DNA of 64,000 nucleotides from contig RCTD01000022.1 of NCBI GenBank assembly GCA_014898415.1, forward strand, positions 868,001 through 932,000, read 5' to 3'. Every line of letters starts with the position of its first letter. Positions within the stretch are counted from its first letter, which is position 1. This stretch comes from Stromatinia cepivora (lineage: Eukaryota > Ascomycota > Leotiomycetes > Helotiales > Sclerotiniaceae). Shown piece by piece: positions 1-13,557 of this stretch. A program made the translations under genes and the position numbers. Under the pieces are notes generated by a model that was given only the letters and a program-made list of their open reading frames with translations, was not told where the DNA came from and made no database searches.

Positions 1-130
1 CGCGTCCGATCGGGCTAGTACGGTACTAAGCTCCGAGCCGATCATATATATAGCTTTGTAGTACATTCTTTTTAGCTCTGTAGCTTTTAATTCTAAAATT
101 AATCTCTAAACGTTCATTGAATTCGTTACA
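1..130 (+). repeat. 5' LTR (partial) of gag-only element 1
   Basis: Matches 1519-1647 with mostly C/T and G/A differences. It ends CGTTACA, matching the mutated CGTCATA end of the right copy. Confidence 0.8.
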
Positions 131-420
131 TTATTAAAAGCTCTTCTAAATAAAAAATGGAATAATATTTATATATATTTATATACATTCCGTTTGCTTT
201 TATTTAAGTACATCGCTCCTACTCTTTTGTCTGTATATAGATCTTCTTAATACTATTCGAAAATATTATCTTTTTTTTTATCCTTAATTTCTAAACTATA
301 AATTACAATTCAATAAATCTTGTGATTGCAGAATTTTGTAATAAAGTGATTTGTCAATAGAATGAAATCTCGTTCCTACACTCCCTGATTCTCGAATGTA
401 TTCCTGCTGCTTATACTCCT

Positions 421-1428
421 TTTCATCCGAAACCCTCTCTTTCTGATCCTGAAAAGTTCAGTGGTAACTCTTAAAAATTCAATACCTAGCTTCCTTCGAT
501 TCGAGCGAAACTACAAATAAATAACATTACAATCAGCAACTCTACAGCTCAATTTTACTATATTTATCTCAATCTCGAATCTCATATATAAACTATAATA
601 CTACCTCAGCTTTCTTCTCTTAATCAAAATGTTCCTTTAGATCATACAACGATCCTAAATCAACTTATACATATTTACAACAATCTAAATAAAATCCAAG
701 AAATCGAAAACAAACTATTCATTTTTAAACAAAAAACCGATTCTCTATATATTTATATTGCAAAATTCAAAAGAACCCTTTACAAAGCCAAAAATCAGAA
801 TTAACCTGATTCGAATAAAATCTCAACCTTTCGCAATAAACTCAATGTTACTTTTAGAAATCATTTTTCTCAATAACTTTCTTTTTTTTATTTCTATCCC
901 GATTTTGTTCAAGTTATATAACAACTAATTACTCGTATAGCAAATGGATTCCCTACATTATCCTACTCTAATAAGCTTAGAGCCCTACATATATTGCAGA
1001 ATCCATCCCACTATGATCTAATGGACATTAACAATCTTAATATCATTAATGCCCTTAGCCCTTTTGATACCCAATCAGACAAGCCCGATCGTACCTTGAT
1101 TCTACCCTGCATACGAATACCCGAGTTTTCCCTGTCTAAAAGAACTCTCTTATATAAACAAAATAAATATATACAATATAAAAATATCTCCTATTAAATA
1201 CAAGCCTATCTGCTAAATCCATATTAAGGAATCCGAGATCGATAAAAGCCTGTTCCGATTATTACACTGATTATTGAGCCCGAAAGCAACGATAATAAAG
1301 ATCTAGGAGAAATAATCAATAACCAATATTTTGAAGATCATTTAAAGAAAGCATATAGTACAATGAATATATATTCGTTAGCTATAATACAATCCGCACA
1401 TCAGGAATTTTTATCAAAAGAAGATTAG
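421..1428 (+). pseudogene. Ty3/gypsy-type gag relic (element 1)
   Basis: Reading across several stops gives a gag-like protein. An N-terminal PEKFSGNS motif begins the capsid-like region, followed by a helix-rich segment with SLYIYIAKFKRTLYKAKNQN and then PDSNKISTFRNKLN. A C-terminal part contains LQNPSHYDLMDINNLNII, and an acidic tail ends near 1428. The same order and motifs occur in the element at 15476-17283, which supports common descent. Stops sit at codons that C-to-T changes would create from Q or W, so this is a RIP-killed gene. Gag would form the virus-like particle that packages element RNA. No protease or polymerase follows it before the polypurine tract. Confidence 0.7.
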
Positions 1429-1497
1429 TAATCATTTTGTACTTAAATCATTCATTTAAAATGAATTCGAGGCGAATTCTTCAAAAAGGGGGGGTAG

Positions 1498-1647
1498 TAT
1501 CACGAGATACATGTGATCGCGTCCGATCGGGCTAGTATAGTACTAAGCTCCGAGCCGATTATATATATAGCTTCGTAGTACACTCTCTTTAGCTTTATAG
1601 CTTTTAATTCTAAGGTTGATCTCTAAACGCTCGTTGGGTTCGTCATA
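1498..1647 (+). repeat. 3' LTR of gag-only element 1
   Basis: 150 bp, starting directly after the G-rich polypurine tract and TAG. Pairs with 1-130. The five bases after it (tatat) may be the target duplication; the left copy is outside the window. Confidence 0.78.
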
Positions 1648-4600
1648 TATATAATTGCTTTTATATATATATTGATTGTTTTGGAATACAAAAACCAAAT
1701 GACTCTCAAAAAAAAATTAACTCCAAATAGTAATTATATAATTGAAATTCAGATGAATTGATCTGAACTCTAAATATTTCAATTCTTATAATATAAACTT
1801 TTTTTAAATATTTATTCGAAATTATAAGTCCACGAGTCCTTTATAAATCGATCAAATGAATTGTAAGGCACAATAATCTTTATAATAATTGGATTTCTTT
1901 TACAAAATACTTTAATTGATCATTTTAATATATATACTTTCTTTTGAAATATTAAGGTTGATTAATTGAAGCAATCTCTGAATCATTTTCATATATATTA
2001 CAAAGAATATCAATAATATAATTAATAGACTTATACTTTATATTCCTTATATTAATATATTCAATAAAATCGGAATCTGTATTATTGTTATGGGTATTCC
2101 TTTGAACAATACTAATATCTTTATTTACAAAATATAATTATTTTTTAATAAAAAAATCAACCTCTCCGATTTCTTTAATAAAAGAATCGATCAGTATTTG
2201 TATATCTTTATTATATACTTTATCTTTATTATCTAAAGGATTAAATAGATTGAATAATCCTAAATCGATTTTTTTATTTCTGTTATCATTTTCTAAATTT
2301 ATATCTACCCCTGAGATTAATTCATTTATAAACAATAAATCTAAAATATATTTGATAAATAAATCAAAGGTTTTTCGATCCATAAAAATAGATAAATAAA
2401 TGAAATCATTATGATTATCCTCGTTTTGAATAATCGTCTCATTTATTTCGATATAATCTTATATATCAAAGACTTTAACGAATTATTTAAACTTTTCTGT
2501 ACTATAAATATCGATTATTCGATTGATAGAATTTATACAATAAATGAATTCTTTATTGAATATTACATTTCGAATAACAATAACTTTATCGAACTTGGAT
2601 ATCCATATATAATAAATCAATATATCTAAAATATAGCCCACTAAATACCCAATATATATTCGAGAATTGGTTTTATATTATTTCCTATTAATTTCAGTTT
2701 CTTTATTCTTATTTAAAAAATAAACTTAATATCTATATCTATAGATTCTGTTCCAATTGGGATGGAGATTATCAGATATTTTCTTTGCGAATAGGGGATT
2801 ATTTTTGCGAAGATAATCATGGAATCATATATCGAATATTTTATAGAGCGATTTGAAGGATTTAGTTTTCAAAGGATTTATATTATATAAATAAATAATA
2901 GTTTGTATTGTTTCTATCTACAATTTATCTGATAAATTTATTATAATCTACATTTTTATTTATTTTATAATTATTTTTTGTTTTATATGTTTTGATCTTT
3001 CATTGGGTTTATATATATAAGATAGAGATAATTCGAATTCGATGTTTTTTTGTTTGATCCATTTTTCAAATAATATTGTTTTTATGATTTCAATAATAAA
3101 TGTATTATTATTTTGTTTAATTATTACAATTGTTAGGCTGTACTTATAGTGAATCCAGGTTATAAAGTTTTGGATAATTGTAAATATTTTGTTATATGTT
3201 TTGCAGTAGATTGGGTATAAAAAGATTTTGTTATAGTATATTTTTTTGATTAATAAAAATCATGATACATTATTATATCCTTTATCAAAATCAAAAAGAT
3301 CCTATTGGATTTGTAAAAAGGCCAAAATAATTGACGATTATTTAAAGTATAAGAAATGATTTGTTTTGTATAAATACGAATGTAATTAATACAATTGGAA
3401 TAAATGATATCTTTTATTTTAACGTTTTGTATTATAAATATTAAATATTTAAAAACTTCCTTTTCCAAATACCCGAAATGTTTATATTATATTTCATTTG
3501 TATTTTCTCTTGAAAAAGATGGATTGCAAAAATGATGGAATACTTTATTTATTTTTCTATTTATTATTGAATATATTATAAAAAGATTGTTTATAAGGAT
3601 AAATAAAAAAATGCTCGAATAAATAGAAAGTGATTTGTATTTTAAGAATACAAGATTTTCAATATAAATGTATTAAATAACTATTATATTATTTATATAA
3701 TCTTCTTTATAAAGAATATAATTATATCCTGAAAATTATAGGCCAGCTTTTTTTAATCAAATTTCCAAAACGATATTGATATGAAAATCAGGAATAAATG
3801 TTATATTGTTCAATATTAAATTATTATTAGAGTAACCTTTTTTCTTGATAATCTCTTTGATAGTACGAATTCTGTATTTTAGAATTTGGAAATTGGAAGT
3901 ATTTATTTTTATAAAATCATTGAGATCGGATGGTTGATATCGATGATTATTTAATAGAGATATATTATTTATAATATATATAGCATTATAATTATCGAAC
4001 AAAATATTATTAAATAAATGATATATTTTTATTATTATAGAATATACTCTTAATTGATTATATCGAATATTTAAAATAATAGTGTTAATTGAAAATCCTG
4101 AAAAATCAATAGAACTTTTTATTCATTTCTTTTTGATCCAATTAGGATAAAATTATTTTTATGAATGCAATCTTGTTCGATCCCTAATTACTTGTAGTTT
4201 GTTTTTGTTGAATATTCTTTTGAACAATGGATTGATCTTTTCAATGAATATTAATTTTATGATTTTATAATTATAAATAATATAGTTATAACCAATTCCG
4301 TTATTTTATTCAGATTCGATTCTACAAAGATATTCCTAGATCTTTTTGATTCCCTAATTGCTTTTAAAATTGAACTTTTTTTATTTTTTTTAGATTTTTT
4401 ATTATTTTAAGAAAAAATAAAAATAGAATATATTCCTTCTTTAGCTTTTGAGGAAATAAAATTTTGAAAGATTAATTCTTCAAAAATATCTCTGAATTGC
4501 TTGAATAAAAAATTAGATAATTCGAAGTGATTATTTATTTCGATTTGTATAATTATAATATTTACCTAGGTTGGGAATATTCTGGTATTAATAGTTTATA

Positions 4601-5272
4601 AAAAAATATTAATAATGATTTCATATACGAAAGTTTTGGTGTAGATTATAGTCCAATCCCTGTGTTATTTGATAGGGTCAGTTTTGTCGAATGAGGTTTG
4701 TACTAGAATAGACCGATATTTTTGTAATATTATAAGCTTGGTAATAATTATTATAAATACAAACTTCTTTTTAAGTATATTGATGATTATTTTGAATAAA
4801 AGAATTGTAGTACCCTGATTGAGAATGGATAATTTTATAAAATATACTTGATCAATTAATAATTCGATCCATTTGTAAATATTATAGAAGATTTTATAAT
4901 TTTGTATATATTCTTATTATCAATATCAATATTCCAATTAAAAGCAAATTCAAAAGAGATTTCTTAAAAGATAATTAAAAATGAAATAATAGATCTATTA
5001 AAAATAGATCTATTAAAAATAGATCTATTAAAAATAGATCTTAATATATTATTATCAAAATCTTTTATTTTTGTATTTCCATTTATATCTTTTTTGAATT
5101 GAATCGTTACAAAATATTCCGAGAATTCCCTTTGATATTGAATTTGTTTCTTTCGATTATATTTGATTTAAAGATCGATAATAGAAAATAAAACAAATAA
5201 TTTGATTAAAAGCCAATCAATCTAAACTTGAATAAATTTATTTGTTAAATCGAAGTTTGAAATAAATATAAT
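1648..5272 (-). mobile_element. Older E-family Ty1/copia copy, minus strand, part 1
   Basis: Reverse-complement match to the interior of the E element at about 5870-9490. Minus-strand open stretches include 3757-4002 (protease / GAG-pre-integrase region, with FIPDFHINIV), 3250-3468 (pre-integrase zinc region) and 2138-2383 (linker after integrase). It continues across the inserted E element into 13558-14151, which fixes the order: this copy is older than E at 5273-13557. Its pol 3' end is lost beyond the gag-only element at the left edge. Confidence 0.8.
4989..5041. repeat. 15-bp tandem repeat with AGATCT
   Basis: About 3.5 copies of a 15-bp unit (AGATCTATTAAAAAT), present in the minus-strand E copy but single in the E element at 5273-13557, so it expanded locally. 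Confidence 0.85.
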
Positions 5273-5582
5273 TGTCACGGAAAGCCCTGTGATCCCCTGT
5301 ATCTTATGAAGGATCAAAGCGTATACTTTCCAATCGGAATGAAGGATCTACTAGCCTTTATCAATCTATCAATTTGATAAGGTGATCCTGATATACTAAT
5401 AAATAAAGATCTAGTTTAATTAAAGTGTATATCAATTAGATAATCATTCATTTATTCTATATATACAATTTTTGATTTATATAATTAAGGGTAAATCATT
5501 CAATTCTTTTATTCTATCAATTATGTATATCATCTATTCCCCGATCTCTGAAAGTGCTTTGTAATTATACTATCCTGTGATA
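5273..5582 (+). repeat. 5' LTR of element E
   Basis: 310 bp with terminal inverted TGTCACGG/CCGTGATA. Homologous LTRs lie at 13248-13557, 13843-14151 (-), 21357-21665, 47716-48024 and 57220-57528. Confidence 0.92.
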
Positions 5583-5600
5583 ATTATAAATCCGGTAGTT
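5583..5600 (+). other. Primer-binding site of element E (mutated)
   Basis: ATTATAAATCCGGTAG directly follows the LTR. The better preserved sister copy at 48025 reads ATTATGAGCCTGATAGCCC. Its TTATGAGCC is complementary to GGCTCATAA, the anticodon region of initiator tRNA-Met, as used by Ty5 and Drosophila copia. Confidence 0.55.
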
Positions 5601-5899
5601 CTTAAATCTACACAACTTTTTATTCAATGATTATTAAGTATTCAAAGGATCATTTTTAAAATATCATTTTTATCTTATTTATAATTCAATATTCATATCA
5701 ATTCAATTATCTTTATTCAATATAACAAAAGATTAAAACGATTTTTTTTTTATAATCTATATTCAATAATCAGAGTGATATTTACATTTGAAAAATAAAT
5801 ATCAAATTCAAGGAATTTGGGATTCAATCAATCCAAAGAACAATCCATTTGTTTCTATATCAGCGATATCCATTCCAAATTCCGATTTAACGAATAAAC

Positions 5900-8800
5900 C
5901 TATTTATATTTAAATCGATTGATTTTCAGTTAAATCATCTATTTTACCTTCCATTATCGATTTCCAAATCAAATATGATCAAGAGAAATAAACTCAATAT
6001 TAAAAGGAATTTTTGGAATATCTTATAACAATCTAATCCAGAGAAGATACTAATGGAAATACAAAAATAAAAGATTTTGATAATAATATATCGGAATCCA
6101 TTTTTAATAAATCTATTGTTTTATTCCCAATTATCTTTCAAGAAATCTTCTTTAAGCTTGTTTCTTTCCAATTGGAGTATCGATATCGATAATAAGAATA
6201 TATATAAAATCATAAAGCTTTCCAAAACATTTATGAATAAATCGAATCATCAATTGATCAAATATACCTTATAAAATTATCCATTCTCAATCAGGGTATT
6301 ATAGCTCTTTTATTCAAGATAATCATCAATATATTCAAAAGGAAGTTTGCATTTATAGTAACTATTGCCAAGCTCGCAATACTATAAGAATATCGATCTG
6401 TTTTAATGCAAACCTTATTCAACAGAACCGACCCTATCAAATGATATAGGGATTGAATTATAGTCTATACCAAAGCTTTTGTATACAAAATCATTAAGGT
6501 ACAAAATGAAGTTGCTATTAACACTTTTCTATAAACTATTGGTACTAGAATACTCTTAATCTAAGCAAATACTATAATTATATAGATCGAGATAAATAAT
6601 CAGTTTGGATTATTTAATCTTTTATTTAAATAATTCGGAAATGTTTTTGAAAAATTAATCTTTTAGGATTTTATTTCCCCAAAAATTAAAGGAGAAATAT
6701 ATTCTACATTTATTTCTTTTCAAAATGATAAAAAGTTTAAAAAGAATAAAAAGAATATCAATTTTGAAAGTAATTAGGGGATCAAAAAGATCTGGGAATA
6801 TCCTTATAGAATTAAATCTGAATAGAACAATGGAATTGGTTATAATTATACTATTTACAATTATAAAGTTATAAAATTAATATTCATTAAAAAGATCAAT
6901 TTATTATTTAAAAAGATATTCAATGAAAATGAATTATAAGTAATTAGGGATTAAGTAAAATCGTATTTATAGAAGTAATTTCATCCTAATTAAATCAAAA
7001 GGAAATGGATGAAAAATTCTATTGATCCTTTAGGATCTTTAATCAATACTATTATTTTAAATGTTTGATATAATTAATCAGGGGTATACTCTATAATAGT
7101 AAGAATATACTATCTATTCAATAGTATTTTATTTAATAATTATGGTATTATATATATTATAAACGATATATCTCTATTAGATAATTATCGATATCGATTA
7201 TCCGATCCCAATAATCTTGTAGAAATAGGTATTTCCAGTTTCCAAATCCTAGGATATGGGATTCATATTATCAAAAGGATTATCAAGAGAGAAGATCACC
7301 TTAATAATGATCTGGTCTTAAATGATATAGTATTTATCCCTGACTTTCATGTCAATATCATCTCAAAGGTTCAATTGGAGAAAGCCAGCCTATAATTCTC
7401 AAGATATAATTGTACTCTTTATAAAGGAGATCATACAAATAACATAATAATTATTTAATGTATTTATGCTGAAAATCTTGTATTCTTAGAATACAAATTA
7501 TTTTCTATTTATTCAAGCATTCTTTTATTTATTCCTATAAATAACTCTTTTATAATATATCCAACAATAAGTAAAAAAATAAACAAAGCATTTTATTGTT
7601 CTTACAATCCATTTTTCCTAAAAAAAGATATAAATGAAATATGGTATAAACGCTTCAAGTATTTGAGAAAGGAAACTCTTGAATATTTAATATTTATAAT
7701 ACAAAATATCAAAATAAAAGGTATTATTCGTTTTAATTATATCGATTGTATGCGTATTTATATAAAGCAAATCATTTCTTATACTTTAAATGATCGCTAA
7801 TTATCTTGATTTTTTTTACAAAATCCAATAGAATCTTTTTGATTTCGATAAAAGATATAATAATATATCATGATTTTTATTGATCAAAGAAATGTATTGT
7901 AATAAAATCTTTTCATATTCAATCTATTATAAAATATATGATAAAGTATTTGTAATCATCTAAAGCTTTATAGTCTAGATTCATTATAAATATGGTTTAG
8001 CGATTATAATGATTAAATAGGATAATGATATATTTATTATTGGAGTTATAAAAGTAATGTTATTTGAGAAATGGATTAAGCAAGAAGATATCGAATTCGA
8101 ATTATCCCTATTTTATATATATAAATTTAATAAAGGATTAGAATATATAGAACAAGAAATAATCATAAAACAAATAAAAATATAGATTATAATAGGTTTA
8201 TCGGATAAATTGTAGATGAAAATGGTGCAAATTGTTATTTATCTATATAATATAAATCCTTTAAAGGTTAAATCTTTCAAATCATTTAATGAGATATTCG
8301 ATATATAATTTTGTGATTATCTTCGCAAAGATAATCCTTTATTTATAGAGAAAATATCTAATAATCTCTATTTCAATTGGAATAGAATCTATAGGTATAG
8401 ATATCGAGTTTATTTTTTGGATAAAAACAAAGAAGCTGAAATTAATAGGAAATAGTATAAAACTAATCCTTAAATATATATTGGGTATTTAATGGGCTAT
8501 ATCCCAGGTATATTAATCTATTATATATAGATATTCAAATTCGATAGAGTTATTATTATTCGAAATGTAATGTTCAATGAAGAATTCATTTATTATATGG
8601 ATTCTATTAATCGAATGATTAATATTTATATTATAGAAGAGCTTAAATAGCTTGCTAAAGTTCTTGATCTATAAGATTATATCGAAATAGATAGGACGAT
8701 TATTCAAAACGAAGATAATTATGAAAACTTCATTTATTTATTTATTTTTATAGATCGAAAAGTCCTTGATTTATCTATTAAGTATATTTCAAATCTATTA

Positions 8801-11356
8801 TTTATAAACGAATTGGTTTTGGGGATAGATATAGATTTGAAGGGTGATAATAGGAATAAAAAAGTCGATCTAGGACCATTCAATCTATTTAATCCTTTAG
8901 ATAATAAGGATAAGGTATACAATAAAGATATATAAGTGTTGGTCGATCTTTTTATTGGAGAAATTGAAGAAATCGATTTTTTCATTGAAGAACAATTATA
9001 TTTTGTGAATAAAGATATTGATATTATTTAAGAAGATATTTGTAATAATAATATAGATCCCGATTTTATTGAATATATTGATATAAGGAATATAGAGTAT
9101 AAGCTTATTGATTGTATCATCGAAGTTCTTTGCAGTATATATGAAAGTGATTTAGAGATTGCTTTAATTGATCAATTTTAATGTTCTAAAAGGAAGCATA
9201 TATATTGGAATAATTAATCAGAGTATTCTGTAGAAGAAATTCAATTATTATAAAGATTATTGTATTCTATATATTCATTTGATCGATTTATAAAGGATTT
9301 ACGGATTTATGATTTTGAATAGATATTTAAGAAAGCTTGTATTATAAGGATTGAAATATTTAGGGCTTAGATTAATTCATTTGAGTTTCAATTATACAAT
9401 TATTATTCGGAATCACTTTTCTTTTGGGAATCATTTAGTTTTTGTATCCCAGAGCAATCAGTATATATATAAAGGCAATTGTATATATAATAATATTATT
9501 AAAAGAGCGATCCCAATACTGGATTCTATATAGGAATTGTTATATTTCAAAAAACAGATTCAATAGAATTACTTTGTTTAAACAATTTTCATTTTATATT
9601 CTGATTTAATTAATAAAGAATGAATAATATAAAGGAATGTTTTTAATTTATAATAATTTATAATATAATCATTATTGAAATTGAAGCAAAACCATTATTA
9701 TCTTCTATTTGATCTATAATCAATGGATTATAAACAATATTATTTCTTCGAATTTATATATTTGCAATTTCAAAGTTACTTTGTTTTTATTATTAATTAA
9801 AAAATCATCAAATAGAATATTGATTCAAATAGGATTGCAATTTTAAAATTAATAATCTTAAGGTTAGGAAAATTTGATATAAAATCGATTTTGGATTGAA
9901 ATTTACAAAATCAATCCTTTTTCAATGGATGTTTATATATAAATACAATAATCAAAATCTAATTATTCGTTGTTGTTTATATTTAATAATATAAAGAGAT
10001 TTTTAGGTTAAGAATATTATTAAGATTATTTATGCTGTTATATTAACAGACCGATTATTCCATATTGTAATGACAATTATCGCTAAATACAATCTCGAAA
10101 CAAAACAATACAATATAATCAATACCTTCATCAATACTTTACACAATCCTTTCAATATTCTAATTGTATATTATCTATTAGATGAATACAAAATCCTAAA
10201 CAAAAATGTTATAATCGATCGAGTTTTGTATAATCTATAAAATTCCCTAATTATATAGTTTAGGGATTTCATTTAAACATTCGAGAAATTAGGATTGGTA
10301 TAATACAAAAAGGAACCATATTTATACATTAATCTAGAGTACATTATTATAGTTCTTTTCTTTGTAAACAATATTTAGATTATTTATCATAAAAAAAACG
10401 AATCAATTATTATAAAAATCACTAAAGGAATTAAAGCTGTATATAAATTATAAGATCTAGAAAACACTAAATGGTTTTTAGGTATATATATACTTTGTAA
10501 TCGATTCAAAAAAAAGTTATGGTTAATCTATAATATATATATTGAAAAAATTACTAAGAAATTCAAAGCAATAAACAGAACAGTAAATATACCGTTTCTG
10601 ATAATAATATTTCAGAAAAATCAGAGTCAAATTTTTATATATATTATAAAAATATATTAAAAGAAAATGAATTCAATATGATATACTGTAATCATTATAA
10701 GAACGGATATATCATTCACTGTTTCGTAATTGAATCATTATTTGATCAATTCATTTAATGATTATATAAAAGCTATCGATCATTGTTTACAATATTTATA
10801 GAATACAAGATATTTTGTAATTTAATATAATAATAATCAAATATCACAATTTTTTGTCTTTTCAGATATTTCTTTTATAGATGATTCAGATATTTGTCGA
10901 TCATTCTAAAAATACATTATATCCCTTTTCAATAGTTTAGTCGTATAGAAAGCGTTCAAGTAAGACACTATAATTATCTCGATTACCAAAGCAGAATTTC
11001 TTGGAGTCAAATGTATATCAAAAGAAATTATGGCAACCCTATATTTTTTAAAAAAGATCGATTTAGCAATGAAAGAGCCTGTAACGATTTTCTGTGATAA
11101 CCAATAAGCGATCAGATTGATGATTAATGAGAACAAGCGGATTACTACGAAACTATATCATATCGATATCCAAAACATATAGTTATATCAAGAATATTCA
11201 AAAAGGAACTTTTATATAACTTATCTATCGACCACCGATATAATTATTAATGGGCTCATTAAGAACCTTATAAAACAAAAGTTCGAATATTTTCGATCCC
11301 TTTTTAATCTATAAAATATAAGTAACAGAATCATAAAACTTGAATAACGATAATCT
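5900..11356 (+). pseudogene. Copia gag-pol relic of element E
   Basis: A degenerate gag region (about 5900-7080) is followed by a protease / pre-integrase stretch (7086-7400; NDISLLDNYRY then FIPDFHVNII). Next come the zinc-binding pre-integrase part (7640-7800), the integrase core (about 7830-8300; DLFDFDKGY-like start, later LSDKLWMEMVQ-type end) and a long linker (8400-9200). Reverse transcriptase spans 10060-10560 (LETKQYNIINTFIN, then LFFVNNI at the YVDD-type site) and RNase H 10850-11250 (FSDISFIDDSD, TKAEFLGV, IFCDNQ). The frame ends near 11356. Many TAA/TGA/TAG codons, explainable as Q, R or W before RIP, make it non-functional. Confidence 0.85.
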
Positions 11357-12350
11357 AGAGTTTGAATAACAATAATTATAGAGTTTAAATAATGATAATT
11401 TGGAGCTTATAATTCTTCCCTTTGATGTAAATAAAATGAATCCTATTTGATATTCCAGACTATTATATTTTTCTATAACGCACTCCAATTCACATATTCT
11501 ATATCCATTGGGAAATAAAGAATAATCAAGATTGATTACTTCTCCACTTTTTACTTTCCTATCCTTAAAAAAGAATAAACTTTTTTTTAAATTTAATAAC
11601 TTGAAGTTCAAATAAAAGAATCTTTAAATTATCCGCAATAATTAAGGAATAAGGAATAATTAAAATAATCAGAGTTATTGATATTATTAATATTATAGAA
11701 ACCAAAGGATTATTCTTTCTTTCCTTTTTCTTTAAATATATTACCCATTTTTTTCTTCTCTTCTTCTCCATTACTCTTTCTTTCTTATCTTTATTATTGC
11801 TTTTCGAAATTACAATATACTTCTTCCATTCAGCCTTTCAAGGATTCTGATAAATAATACAATAAGGAAAAAGGGAACGACGATATAGAGACAAAGGAAC
11901 AACTTTTTTTTTCTTCTCGATCTCCAGTATCATCTTCATTACAATTCTGTATCCCTGTTTAGATTATACAATTAACGATTAATATATTATCAAAATAAAG
12001 GAATAAATAAAAAACTTATTTTCGAATTTTGCTAATAAACAATGATATAATAATCTACCAAAGAATAAAAGAAAGCTAGTAAAGGAGTATATAGATAAGT
12101 ATCATAATTCCAATATCGACAATTATTCGGTTTAGAAGAATTAACAAAACATTCATTATAGAAATTATATTTCCTAGTGATCAACGATTTTATATATCGA
12201 ATATATAAATAATCGTTCCTTTCTCCATAATTCTCTTTATCTTTTGTTTTAATTAAAGAATCAACAATTTTCGATAATCTTTTTTCTTTCTCTTTTTTAT
12301 TTAATTCATTATCCGAAAAACCCAACACCGAAAAATCGAATGAATTATTA
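11309..12350 (-). pseudogene. Antisense reading region in the 3' part of copia E; membrane-like protein, unknown
   Basis: Three minus-strand open stretches lie end to end between pol and the 3' LTR. 12032-12350 gives a charged segment (NKKEKEKRLSKIVDSLIK) followed by a Tyr/Asn/Cys-rich part. 11565-11900 gives a Lys-rich stretch (MEKKRRKKW) and a run of about 22 hydrophobic residues (VSIILIISITLIILII). 11309-11611 gives the C-terminal part (LFPNGYRICELECVIEKY) with short SLFKLY repeats. The last two overlap by about 47 bp in different frames, so a frameshift or a spliced junction is needed. Its end converges tail-to-tail with pol. The same three stretches recur in the second E copy at 59638-60690. 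I do not recognise the family. RIP itself raises hydrophobicity, so the membrane call is tentative. Confidence 0.45.
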
Positions 12351-13247
12351 TCATTAAATAAAAAAATCCTTTCTTTTTTCTTTCCTTTATTAAATAATCT
12401 TTATTTTAATAATTACAAATATAAAATTAATAAAACCTTTCAATTATACAATAGGATTCAAAAACGAAATCTATCTCTAAATTACTATTTGAATTTATAA
12501 CAAACAATTGATTACAATAAATAGCAATTTCTTTGATAAAAGGGAATGATTTCTGAAATAGATAATTACACATTATTCTAAAAGCAAATTTAGTTAAATT
12601 ATATTTCCAAAAATCAATATTTTGGTTTATTATCTATACTAAATTTATTAATTCTTTTTGTTTGATTTATTAATCCCTTAAAAAAGTATTGGGATTTTCT
12701 TTTGTACTCGATTCTTTCAAAGTTTTCTTTTCAACCACCATTTGCCTAATACAATTGAGATTCGTTTACTTAACTTTCTTAAACCCCGAAATCTTAAATA
12801 TAATAATAATCAATAAGAATTTAATTAAAACAAAAACAAGAATATAAAAAAAGGATCTATATATTTTTAAAAATTCATTTATTTTATTTCGCCATCACAA
12901 TCAATACACTGTAATCTAGCAACTATATATATTCTCAATTGCTACACCATAAAATCGATCATTCATCTATATTCTCCCAATAAAAAACTTTCTTTTTATT
13001 ATTCAAAATCTTGATTTCGAAGAATATCATAGGTATCAAATTGAAGACCAAAAGAAATTTGCGATTTATATATAATCAAATTCTTTTTTATTCTAAAGGT
13101 ATCAGGATTATTTCAGATTTATATATTATATTATTCCTTTATTGATATCTACCTATAATCGCTTTATATATTTATTCACGAATTATATGAATTGTCATTT
13201 TCTATACCTTTCCATTTATTTCAGATCGTCTTTCGATTTGGGAGGTA
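12351..13247. other. 3' untranslated part of element E
   Basis: AT-rich, with no convincing reading frame. A purine-rich tract (TTTGGGAGG, about 13238-13245) just before the 3' LTR is the likely polypurine primer. If the minus-strand region is a gene, its promoter should lie here or in the LTR. Confidence 0.5.
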
Positions 13248-13557
13248 TATTATGGAAAGCCCTATGATCTTCTGTATCTTATAAAGAATCAAAGCATATA
13301 TTTTTCAATCGGAATAAAGGATCTACTAATTTTTACCAATCTACCAATTTGATAAAATGATTCTGATATATTAATAAACAAAGATCTAGCCTAATTAAGG
13401 TGTATATTGGCTAGATAATCATTTATTTGTTCTATATATACAGTTTTTGATTCATATAATCAAGGGCAAGTCATTCAATTCTTTTACTTTATCAATCACA
13501 TGTACCACCTATTCCCCGATCCCTGAAAGTGCTCTGTAATCATACTATCCCGTGATA
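13248..13557 (+). repeat. 3' LTR of element E
   Basis: 310 bp, same length as the 5' LTR. It starts TATTATGG, the RIP form of TGTCACGG, and is followed by the ataat duplication. Confidence 0.92.

Larger units (their letters stand above)
1..1647 (+). mobile_element. Gag-only LTR retrotransposon, family 1, left end cut by the window
   Basis: Near-identical sequence at 1-130 and 1498-1647 forms an LTR pair; about 20 bases of the left LTR lie outside the window. A purine tract (AAAAAGGGGGGG) stands just before the right LTR, as expected for a plus-strand primer. The roughly 1.37-kb interior holds only a broken gag relic and has no room for protease, reverse transcriptase or integrase. The right LTR starts TATCACG, a likely RIP form of TGTCACG. 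Inferred to be a non-autonomous element mobilised in trans by a Ty3/gypsy relative. Confidence 0.8.
5273..13557 (+). mobile_element. Full-length Ty1/copia element E (8.3 kb)
   Basis: Two 310-bp LTRs (5273-5582 and 13248-13557) start TGTCACGG-like and end CCGTGATA. They are flanked by the perfect 5-bp duplication ataat (5268-5272 and 13558-13562), inside an older reverse-oriented copy of itself. Interior order is gag region, protease, integrase, reverse transcriptase, RNase H, which is the Ty1/copia order. At 8.3 kb it is long for copia; the excess is the 1.9 kb after pol that carries a minus-strand reading region. All frames carry RIP-type stops. Confidence 0.92.

Noticed and set aside
10906..11136. 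76-codon minus-strand frame
   Set aside because: Lies opposite the copia E RNase H region, whose plus-strand motifs are clear.
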